Part shown: positions 16,753-23,110 of the stretch, piece by piece
Layout: every line of letters begins with the position of its first letter
Position numbering within the stretch: the first letter of the stretch is position 1
NCBI GenBank assembly: GCA_944381615.1
Contig: CALWLT010000032.1
Location: forward strand, 1-64,000
DNA length: 64,000 nucleotides
From: an uncultured Lachnospiraceae bacterium
Lineage (GTDB): Bacteria; Bacillota; Clostridia; Lachnospirales; Lachnospiraceae
Direction: 5' to 3'
Translations under genes and position numbers: made by a program
The notes under the pieces: model-generated
Seen by the model: the letters and a program-made list of their open reading frames with translations, nothing else
Database searches by the model: none
Told to the model about the DNA's origin: nothing

Positions 16753-17916
16753 ATGAAAAAAAGAATCTGTATCGTAACAGCGACGAGAGCGGAATACGGT
16801 CTTTTAAGACCATTGATTGTAAAAATGAAAGAATGCCGGGAGTTTGATGTTTCGGTGGCAGTAACTGGGATGCACCTTTCTCCGGAATTTGGTCTGACAT
16901 ACCGGGAGATAGAGGCGGATGGAATTACAATTGATAAAAAAATTGAGATTCTGCTCAGCGCGGATACATCGTCCGCGATTTCTAAAAGTATGGCACTGGC
17001 TCTGATAGGATTTTCTGATTATTTCAGGGAAAATCCGTTTGACGCGGCAGTGATTCTGGGAGATCGGTATGAAATGCTGGCGGTAGCCTGTGCGGCGATG
17101 AATGCCAGAATTCCCATTATTCATTTATATGGAGGAGAAACAACCGAAGGGGCGGTGGATGAGGAGATCCGCCATGCCATTACCAAGTTGAGTTATTTTC
17201 ATTTTACCAGTACAGAAGAATACCGGAAAAGAGTCATCCAGATGGGGGAGAACCCGGATCGGGTATTCTGTGTTGGTGCATTGGGGGTGGAAAATGCGCT
17301 CCAGATGGATTTCCTGAGTAAAGAGGAGTTGGAGAAGGAGTTGCAGTTTTCACTAGAACGGCCGTTTGTTCTGGTAACTTTTCATCCGGTTACGCTGGAA
17401 GCGGAAACGGCCGGAATCCAGATGAGAGAACTTTTGGATGCGCTGGATGAATTTCAGGATTGGGGATTTATCATGACGCGGGCCAATGCAGATGCGGGAG
17501 GGAGAATTATTAATCAGATGATGGAAGAATATGCCGGAAGTCGTGAAAATGTCCGGGTTTATAAATCGTTGGGATCCGTTCGCTATCTGAGCGCCATGAA
17601 ATACTGTCGGATGGTTATCGGGAATTCTTCCAGCGGTTTGATTGAAGTTCCTTCTTTCGGGATTCCTACCATTAACATCGGAGATCGCCAACGGGGGAGA
17701 GTGCAGGCAGAGAGCGTAGTTAACTGCATTCCTCGGAAGGAAGCGATTCTTGCTGCGATTCGGAAAGCTGACACAGAGGAGTTTCGGAGAAAAATCCGAA
17801 TGGTAAAAAATCCGTATGGGACTGGAAATACATCAGAAGAAATGGTAAGGATTCTGAGAGAGCGGCTGTGCGGTATGCAGATTGATTTAAAAAAGAAGTT
17901 TTTTGATGTGAATTGA
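16753..17916 (+). CDS. legG: Hydrolysing nucleotide-sugar 2-epimerase, NeuC/LegG
   Basis: The 387-residue protein starts MKKRICIVTATRAEYGLLRP and carries ILGDRYEMLA, HLYGGETTEGAVDEEIRHAITK and MVIGNSSSGLIEVPSF. All are conserved in hydrolysing UDP/GDP-sugar 2-epimerases, which release the nucleotide while inverting C2. In the legionaminic route LegG acts on the GDP-diacetamido sugar; in sialic acid synthesis NeuC acts on UDP-GlcNAc. Context favours LegG. The in-frame ATG at 16699 lies inside the previous gene; ATG at 16753 fits the family start. Confidence 0.83.
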   Translation: MKKRICIVTATRAEYGLLRPLIVKMKECREFDVSVAVTGMHLSPEFGLTYREIEADGITIDKKIEILLSADTSSAISKSMALALIGFSDYFRENPFDAAVILGDRYEMLAVACAAMNARIPIIHLYGGETTEGAVDEEIRHAITKLSYFHFTSTEEYRKRVIQMGENPDRVFCVGALGVENALQMDFLSKEELEKELQFSLERPFVLVTFHPVTLEAETAGIQMRELLDALDEFQDWGFIMTRANADAGGRIINQMMEEYAGSRENVRVYKSLGSVRYLSAMKYCRMVIGNSSSGLIEVPSFGIPTINIGDRQRGRVQAESVVNCIPRKEAILAAIRKADTEEFRRKIRMVKNPYGTGNTSEEMVRILRERLCGMQIDLKKKFFDVN

Positions 17917-17925
17917 GGAGTTTTT

Positions 17926-18612
17926 ATGAGAAAGATTGCAATTATACCGGCCAGAAGCGGTTCAAAAGGGCTAAAGGATAAAAATATAAAAGATTTCAAT
18001 GGAAAACCATTGATTGCATATACGATTGAGGCAGCTAAACGTTCACAATGTTTTGAGCATGTGATTGTATCGACGGACTCGGAAAAATATGCGGATGTTT
18101 CTCGAAAATATGGAGCGGAAGTTCCTTTTTTGAGAAGTAATAAAAATTCTGAGGATACGGCATCTTCCTGGGATGTAGTTGTAGAAGTGTTAAAAGAAAT
18201 GGAAAAACAAGGGGAATATTTTGATGTATGTTGCCTTTTGCAGCCTACATCTCCATTAAGAACAAATGAAGATATTTGTAATGCATTGCATATCATGAAA
18301 GAAAAAAATGCGGATGCTGTAATTAGTGTTTGCGAGGCGGAACATTCTCCATGCTGGTATAATATGTTGCCTCCGGATCATTGTTTAAAATCTTTTATGC
18401 ATACAGAAACATTAAGACGGCAGGATTTGGATATTTATTATCGCGTAAACGGGGCGATTTACTGGGTAAAAACAGATTTGCTTCAAAGAGGAGAGAATGT
18501 ATATGGAGAAAAAAGTTATGCGTATATTATGCCACGAGAACGCTCTGTTGATATTGATATAGAGTTAGATTTTAAGATGGCGGAATTTCTGATGAAAAGT
18601 GAAAAGAGATAA
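17926..18612 (+). CDS. legF: CMP-nonulosonate cytidylyltransferase (NeuA/LegF)
   Basis: The 228-residue enzyme activates the nine-carbon acid with CTP. It has IIPARSGSKGLKDKNIKDF (CTP loop), FNGKPLIAYTIEAAK, CCLLQPTSPLRTNEDI and SVDIDIELDF, the metal-binding DID near the end. GAGGAG overlapping the end of legG supports the ATG. It completes the pathway: all steps from glucosamine-1-phosphate to the CMP-sugar are encoded between 11841 and 18612. Base composition drops again inside this gene. Confidence 0.85.
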   Translation: MRKIAIIPARSGSKGLKDKNIKDFNGKPLIAYTIEAAKRSQCFEHVIVSTDSEKYADVSRKYGAEVPFLRSNKNSEDTASSWDVVVEVLKEMEKQGEYFDVCCLLQPTSPLRTNEDICNALHIMKEKNADAVISVCEAEHSPCWYNMLPPDHCLKSFMHTETLRRQDLDIYYRVNGAIYWVKTDLLQRGENVYGEKSYAYIMPRERSVDIDIELDFKMAEFLMKSEKR

Positions 18613-18907
18613 CGGAAATATTAAAAAACATCAAAATAGATGCTTGTGCAGCGTTTTTGTTTGGAGATACTTATAAAATAAGTTTTGTAATACAATTTTT
18701 ATCTCCGTTGTTGTATACTGTACTGCAGAGTTGTTTGGATTCCAAAGGCATTTATAGATGCAATAACAGACGGGAGAAATAATTCTGATGCGATACCTTG
18801 AAAATGAAGAAAAATATGTTCGGGGATTGGAGAAAAACCAAGAAGCGGATCTGATATTCAGTGCTGCACCGTCGAACAGGAATCTCTGCTTCATTTAGTG
18901 GAGGAAA
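18613..18907 (+). other. AT-rich spacer with a possible 36-codon remnant
   Basis: No recognisable gene lies in these 295 bases. A 36-codon frame runs 18788-18898 (begins MRYLENEEKYVRGLEKN) behind GGGAG at 18773-18777, but it matches nothing I know. The gap is unusually large for this otherwise tightly packed operon and may be what is left of a deleted gene. Confidence 0.35.
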
Positions 18908-19423
18908 ATGGAAAGATTAATTATGTGTAATAGAATAAAAAAATATATATGGGATATAATCATAAATGGTATTTTGGCAAGTTATTTTATTCCTCTTAAA
19001 TTACGCGAAATGATATATAAATTAGTTGGTATTAAAATAGGGAAAAGTAGTGCCATACATGCAAAGTGTTATATCAGCGGAAAAAAATTAACAGTGGGGG
19101 AGAATAGCTATATTAATAAAGACTGCCTAATAGATTCATATCATGATTCGATATATATTGGAAATAATGTTGGCATTGCATATAAATGTCAATTGTTGAC
19201 AACGAATCATAATTATTCTGATCAGAGAAAACGAACTGGGAAAGTGTGGGGAAAGAGTGTAATAATAGAAGATGGGGTTTGGTTGGGGGTAGGTGTAATA
19301 GTACTTCCTGGTGTTAAAATAGAAGAGGGCGTAGTAGTTGCAGCAGGAAGCGTTGTTATTGACAATTGTGAAAGAAATTTCTTATATGCAGGAATCCCTG
19401 CAAAAAAAATCAAGAAAATTTAG
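18908..19423 (+). CDS. Hexapeptide-repeat acetyltransferase (WbbJ/maltose O-acetyltransferase type)
   Basis: The 171-residue protein has a basic N-terminal helix, then left-handed beta-helix repeats (GKSSAIHAKCYISGKKLTVG, IYIGNNVGIAYKC), the catalytic-type TNHNYSDQRKR, and DGVWLGVGVIVLPGV with an AGIPAKKI ending. It should O-acetylate a sugar of the glycan. GGAGG at 18900-18904 is only 3 bases from ATG 18908, so the ATG at 18923 could be used instead. It is the last gene of the rightward locus, and I see no clear terminator after it. Confidence 0.8.
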   Translation: MERLIMCNRIKKYIWDIIINGILASYFIPLKLREMIYKLVGIKIGKSSAIHAKCYISGKKLTVGENSYINKDCLIDSYHDSIYIGNNVGIAYKCQLLTTNHNYSDQRKRTGKVWGKSVIIEDGVWLGVGVIVLPGVKIEEGVVVAAGSVVIDNCERNFLYAGIPAKKIKKI

Positions 19424-19619
19424 AATGGAAAAAGAATATATGTGGTATAAGTTGAATTAGGGTAGGGGGAACTCGGACTGGCCTTCTTCTGCCCAGGAGT
19501 CTCCCGCTTTGCCGTAACCCGGAGTTTTTGCCTGTGAGGCCGCCCCTCTTCCTGCCAGAGAGAAATATCGACAGGAGCCGGCAGCCTCACGTTCCAGACG
19601 GTGGCAGAAAAATCTGCTA
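19424..19619 (-). other. Junction spacer with a coding-like minus-strand stretch
   Basis: Composition switches here from AT-rich to G+C-rich. On the minus strand an open stretch reads through from about 19630 to 19450 in a frame other than that of the adjacent coiled-coil gene (residues such as ELIADFSATVWNVRLPAP). It has no start of its own and may be the broken end of a former gene. I cannot identify it. Confidence 0.3.
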
Positions 19620-20153
19620 TCAGCTCACGCCCAATTTCTGAAAAAGAGAGCTGTGTTTTTTTACTGTAATGGTTAATACCTCGATGGAAGTTTTCATCGA
19701 AGAAATTTCACCGATGGCCTGATCAAAACGTTCGGCATGGGTTCTGTAATTTTCAGCCAGAATCTGGATATTGCGGCTGATCTGAGTTTCCAGTTCGAGC
19801 TTGATCGCACGAACATCTGATTTTAAAGACTCCGTGTTCGATTCTATCGAATCCAGACGCTGCTTTATCCCGTGCATATCCGATTTAATTGTTGCGACAT
19901 CAGATTTAAATTCGGCAGAGTCGGACTTAAGCGTTGTGACGTTGGATTTAAGCTCCGCAGTATCAAATTTAAGCGTTGCAACGTCGGATTTGAGCTCGGT
20001 TACATCTGTTTTTAGCTCCCGGATGTCGGTCTGCATTTCGGCAAGGCCTTCTTTAAGCGGGATCAGTTCTCTGGTAAGTTCTTGTTTTAATTGTTTGTTT
20101 TTCTGGTCGATTAGTTCTGAAAGCATCTGGATGGATTCTCGGTCTAATCTCAT
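19620..20153 (-). CDS. Coiled-coil protein with heptad repeats, unknown function
   Basis: The 177-residue protein starts MRLDRESIQMLSELIDQK. Residues about 40-118 are near-perfect heptads of the type LKSDVAT or LKTDVTE, predicting a long coiled coil (DNA roughly 19802-20015). The last 60 residues (AIKLELETQISRNIQILAEN to TITVKKHSSLFQK) match the end of the upstream gene at 20205-21101, so the two are paralogues with different central repeats. There is no signal peptide or membrane span. AAGGGGG precedes the ATG. Function unknown. Confidence 0.7.
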   Translation of the reverse strand: MRLDRESIQMLSELIDQKNKQLKQELTRELIPLKEGLAEMQTDIRELKTDVTELKSDVATLKFDTAELKSNVTTLKSDSAEFKSDVATIKSDMHGIKQRLDSIESNTESLKSDVRAIKLELETQISRNIQILAENYRTHAERFDQAIGEISSMKTSIEVLTITVKKHSSLFQKLGVS

Positions 20154-20204
20154 ATGAGTCCCCCTTTTTTGCCTGTTGTACGGATAAACTGAAATTCTTG
20201 ATAA

Positions 20205-21101
20205 TTACGAAAAATTTGCCTTATTAAGCAGCTTGCTGTGGCGGGTAACCGTAAGGTTCAGAACATCGACAGAGGCTTTCAATTCTTTGATCTCAGTTGA
20301 GGCTTTTTCAAATTCTCTTGCTTTGGGAACATAAACCTCCGCCAGCAGGTTAAGCCGCGGGTGGACAAGGTTTTCCAAATCGAGTTTGATATCGCGGATA
20401 TCGTGTTCCGTGCGGCTCAGACGTCCATCCAGTCTGGCGATGGACTGTTCCATGTGAGCGAATGAAAGCTGAACATGAGTCTGCAGCTCATCCGTACTCT
20501 CCCTGAACTTGCGATCGAGCTTCTGGTCGAAGGTCTCGCTGGGCTTAAGGTTAAGTTTCTCGTCGAATTTGCGGTCGAGTTTCTGATCGAAGGTCTCGCC
20601 GGGCTGGAGATTAAGCTTCTTGTCAAACTTGCAGTCGAGCTTCTGATCGAAGGTCTCGCCGGGCTTGAGGTTAAGCTTCTCGTCGAATTTTCGGCCGAGC
20701 TTCTGATCGAAGGTTTCGTCAGGCTTGAGGTTAAGCTTCTTGTCGAACTTGCGGTCGAGCTTCTGGTCGAAGGTCTCGCCGGGCTTAAGGTTAAGCTTTT
20801 CGTCAAACTTGCGGTCGAGCTTCTGATCAAAGGTCTCGCCGGGCTTGAGGTTAAGCTTTTCGTCGAATTTGCGGTCGAGCTTCTGATCGAAGGTCTCGCC
20901 GGGCTTAAGGTTAAGCTTCTCGTCAAATTTGCGGTCGAGCTTCTGATCGAAGGTCTCGTCAGGCTGGAGGTTGAACTTTTCGTCAAACTTGCGGTCGAGC
21001 TTCTGATCAAAGGTTTCGCCGGGCTTGAGGTTAAGTTTTTCGTCGAGTTTTTGGTCCAGGATCTGCGCAATTTGATCCAGGGATTTTTGTTCTAATAACA
21101 T
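20205..21101 (-). CDS. 20-residue tandem-repeat coiled-coil protein, unknown function
   Basis: The 298-residue protein has a short N-terminus and then eight complete 20-residue units (residues 32-191; consensus DQKLDRKFDEKLNLKPGETF) flanked by partial units. The C-terminal domain resembles that of the gene at 19620-20153 (DIKLDLENLVHPRLNLLAEV to NLTVTRHSKLLNK). The units are highly charged and helical except for the PGE turn, suggesting a rod of short helical hairpins or segmented coiled coil. No signal peptide or membrane span is visible. AAGGAGGA lies 7-8 bases before ATG. A perfect consensus promoter at 21269-21297 points at it. Function unknown. Confidence 0.7.
   Translation of the reverse strand: MLLEQKSLDQIAQILDQKLDEKLNLKPGETFDQKLDRKFDEKFNLQPDETFDQKLDRKFDEKLNLKPGETFDQKLDRKFDEKLNLKPGETFDQKLDRKFDEKLNLKPGETFDQKLDRKFDKKLNLKPDETFDQKLGRKFDEKLNLKPGETFDQKLDCKFDKKLNLQPGETFDQKLDRKFDEKLNLKPSETFDQKLDRKFRESTDELQTHVQLSFAHMEQSIARLDGRLSRTEHDIRDIKLDLENLVHPRLNLLAEVYVPKAREFEKASTEIKELKASVDVLNLTVTRHSKLLNKANFS
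20505..21056 (-). repeat. 60-bp in-frame tandem repeats
   Basis: Eight exact-length 60-bp units (20529-21008) plus partial units at both ends code for the 20-residue repeats. Copies differ at a few positions, for example GETF/DETF/SETF and DRKF/GRKF/DCKF, so the array is not brand new. Because 60 is divisible by three and the unit lacks stops in other frames, long spurious frames also appear on both strands here. Confidence 0.9.
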
Positions 21102-21301
21102 GGTAAAATCCTCCTTGCGAATGCGTCTGATACGGAATGTCTGACATGATTCTGAGAACCGCAGGAAGTGCGGATAAATAAGATAGAAGAATCAGAAAAA
21201 TAATAGAGAATCGAGATCCGCCGGGACTGTGACCGGAAATGGTTCCGAGCGGCTCGAATGTAATTCATATTATAGCGGGAGCGGTAACGGATGTCAATGA
21301 A
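21102..21301 (-). promoter_or_regulatory. Consensus promoter and long leader of the repeat-protein genes
   Basis: Reading the minus strand, TTGACA (21292-21297) and TATAAT (21269-21274) are separated by exactly 17 bases, a perfect consensus match. Transcription should start near 21262, giving a leader of about 160 nt. The leader contains a small inverted repeat CGAGC-G-GCTCG at 21246-21256. The -35 lies 4 bases from the 24-bp repeat array. Confidence 0.72.
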
Positions 21302-21445
21302 AATCTGGCTGTCCGGGAGCGCTGGAATCCAGCTATTCGGGCACGCTGGGATCTGACTGTCCGGGCATGCTGGCCTCCGTCTATCCGGCCGCGCTGGCCT
21401 TCGCCTATTCGGCCGCGCTGGAATCGGGCTGCCCGAAGGCGTCGG
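21302..21445 (-). repeat. 24-bp degenerate tandem repeat array
   Basis: Six consecutive 24-base units start at 21302, 21326, 21350, 21374, 21398 and 21422. Read on the plus strand each ends in a form of GCTGG and has a core such as CTGTCCGGG or CTATTCGGG. The last two overlap the 3' end of the ArsR gene. The array abuts the minus-strand promoter at 21269-21297. Confidence 0.8.
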
Positions 21446-21794
21446 GGCAGCTGATCTGAACGACTTCTTCGATGACGCGGTGCAGAAGCCGGGCTTCTTC
21501 GGTGTCTGCCGCGCGGTAGTAAACTTCTTTGCCGGAGCGGCTGCTGGTAATCAGTCCGGCGGCCCGGAGCTGGCGCAGGTGGTGGGAGACGGCGGGGCTG
21601 CTCATCTGGACGAGGGCGGAGAGGTTGATGACGCACTCTTCGCAGTGGCAGAGAATCCAGAAAATGCGGACCCGGTTGCCGTCGTCGAGCAGGCGGAAGA
21701 CTTCCGCGGCGGCCTGAAAGTGGGCGGCGTCCGGGACGCCCTCCGGATGGGCCTCGAAGGGCTGGCCGTGATCGTGAGGAAATGCAGATGTCAT
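21405..21794 (-). CDS. ArsR/SmtB-family metal-responsive repressor
   Basis: The 129-residue protein is a winged-helix repressor: LLDDGNRVRIFWIL, then NLSALVQMSSPAVSHHLRQLRAAGLI as the DNA-reading helices, and SGKEVYYRAAD as the wing. C49, C51 and C54 (CHCEEC) lie in the helix that carries the CxC metal ligands of CadC/ArsR-type sensors. The N-terminus has H7, H9 and H16, and H105/E109 could form a second site near the dimer helix. Zn, Cd or Pb sensing is likely; a thiol-redox sensor is possible given the sulfur-redox genes nearby. No metal pump is next to it. It follows the diguanylate cyclase by 24 bases. Confidence 0.83.
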   Translation of the reverse strand: MTSAFPHDHGQPFEAHPEGVPDAAHFQAAAEVFRLLDDGNRVRIFWILCHCEECVINLSALVQMSSPAVSHHLRQLRAAGLITSSRSGKEVYYRAADTEEARLLHRVIEEVVQISCPDAFGQPDSSAAE

Positions 21795-21817
21795 GGGAAA
21801 TGTCCTCCTTTTGCGCG

Positions 21818-22960
21818 TTAGTCTGCCGGGGAAGCGTCCGTGTCTTTTTGGCGGGCGGCGGCCAGTTTGTTCTGGTACATGAGCCGGTCGACCTGCTGCA
21901 GGATCTGTTCGACGCCCTGATGCGGCGGGCGGCAGGAGAGCATCCCGATGCTGACGCCGTTGAAGGCGCAGGGCGCGTCGTTTTCCCAGCCGGGACAGCG
22001 GCGGATCTGTTCCAGGAAGGACTGAGGCTCTTCCTCTTCGCAGATTGCCACGAATTCATCGCCGCCGAAGCGGTACAGAGTGCCTTTGCTGTCCAGGATG
22101 CCGGAGGCGATGCGGGAGAAATGGCGCAGGTAGGCGTCGCCGGTCAGATGGCCGTGGCGGTCGTTGATCCATTTGAATTTGTCCAGATCCATAAACAGGA
22201 TGGAGAAGGTCCGCTTCTCATTGAGGAAATGCTCCAGCTGCTTCCAGAGCTGCGCCCGGTTCCCCAGCCCGGTCAGCGCGTCGTGAAAGGCGGAATATTC
22301 CAGCTGGATGGTGCGGATGGAGTCGCGGACAATCCGGTAAAGGATGAAGTAGGTCAGAAAAATATTGGTCAGGAACAGAAGCAGCAGCAGGATCTTGGCA
22401 AGGAGGCCGCTCCCTTTGAGAAAGGCGGCGTTGAAGAGAACCAGCAGCAGAAAGTTCAGGCAGCTGCTTAACAGGATGTATCCGGACCAGTAGGACTGGT
22501 AATTGCCGATGTTTTCCACGACATAAAGGTAGCGCGGGATCATGATCCGGTAGAAGGGGTAAAACGTAAGCAGATATAAAAGGTTCTGGATGATCAGGAC
22601 CGCGTACATATGTCCGCCGGCCAGCAGGGCGGCGGTGTGGATAGAAAGCGCCATGATGCCGAGGGTGTAGACCCAGCAGGTGCATACAATGGCAAATAAA
22701 ACAGAGAGCTTTTCCCGGTAAACCCAGTGCAGGGGCAGGAGAAATACAAATCCGAACATGGTCAGTGTGCCGTCTCCGCGGAAGGAGAGGGCTTCGGCAT
22801 TCAGGTAAGAGACAGTAAAAAGCGCCAGTGAAAACAGGCCCAGAATCAGGGCTGTTTTCACGGCGGAATATTTTCTGTGACAGCAGCAGTCAATGCTGAA
22901 CAGGTTGAAAATCAGCAGTTCCAGCGCCGGAAGATACTGGATCAGGGGAGACGGATTCAT
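21818..22960 (-). CDS. Membrane-bound diguanylate cyclase (GGDEF)
   Basis: Residues 1-210 hold six or so membrane segments of an uncharacterised sensor. Residues 220-375 are a GGDEF domain with HDALTGLGNR, FMDLDKFKWIND and RFGGDEF (GGDEF at 299-303), so it should make cyclic di-GMP from two GTP. The product-inhibition site RxxD, expected at 290-293, reads DSKG, so feedback inhibition of the usual kind is missing. AAAGGAGGAG precedes the ATG, and TTTTCA-N17-TACACT (minus strand, 23019 to 22991) is a modest promoter. It probably shares a transcript with the ArsR gene downstream. Confidence 0.88.
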   Translation of the reverse strand: MNPSPLIQYLPALELLIFNLFSIDCCCHRKYSAVKTALILGLFSLALFTVSYLNAEALSFRGDGTLTMFGFVFLLPLHWVYREKLSVLFAIVCTCWVYTLGIMALSIHTAALLAGGHMYAVLIIQNLLYLLTFYPFYRIMIPRYLYVVENIGNYQSYWSGYILLSSCLNFLLLVLFNAAFLKGSGLLAKILLLLLFLTNIFLTYFILYRIVRDSIRTIQLEYSAFHDALTGLGNRAQLWKQLEHFLNEKRTFSILFMDLDKFKWINDRHGHLTGDAYLRHFSRIASGILDSKGTLYRFGGDEFVAICEEEEPQSFLEQIRRCPGWENDAPCAFNGVSIGMLSCRPPHQGVEQILQQVDRLMYQNKLAAARQKDTDASPAD

Positions 22961-23027
22961 CTTGCTCCTCCTTTGTGTGTTTCTTGCACCAGTGTATCAT
23001 ATTTTTCCGGGAATGAAAAGACTTTTG

Positions 23028-23106
23028 CTGTCCGGGCCGGAGCTATACTGTTCGGCCGGAATTGGGCTGTCCGGGCCGGAACGGTACTGTCCGGGCCCAA
23101 GCGGTG
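23028..23106 (-). repeat. 20-bp degenerate tandem repeats upstream of the GGDEF gene
   Basis: Four units begin at 23028, 23048, 23067 and 23087, each starting CTGTCCGGGCC or CTGTTCGGCC on the plus strand. The array lies between the stop of the CoA-disulfide reductase gene and the predicted -35 of the diguanylate cyclase gene. The minus-strand core CCCGGACAG is shared with the 24-bp array at 21302-21445. Confidence 0.75.
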
Positions 23107-23110
23107 CGAT

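Noticed and set aside
15085..18612. N-acetylneuraminic acid locus
   Set aside because: NeuB/C/A-like genes alone would allow this, but adjoining LegB, LegC and PtmE homologues fit legionaminic acid better.
20505..21056. CRISPR array
   Set aside because: The units are contiguous coding repeats without spacers, and no cas genes are present.
20475..21095. Long plus-strand open frame rich in Leu/Val/Glu opposite the 20-residue repeat gene
   Set aside because: It is a by-product of the stop-free 60-bp unit; it has no ribosome site, and the minus-strand frame has a promoter, AAGGAGG and a shared C-terminal domain with its neighbour.
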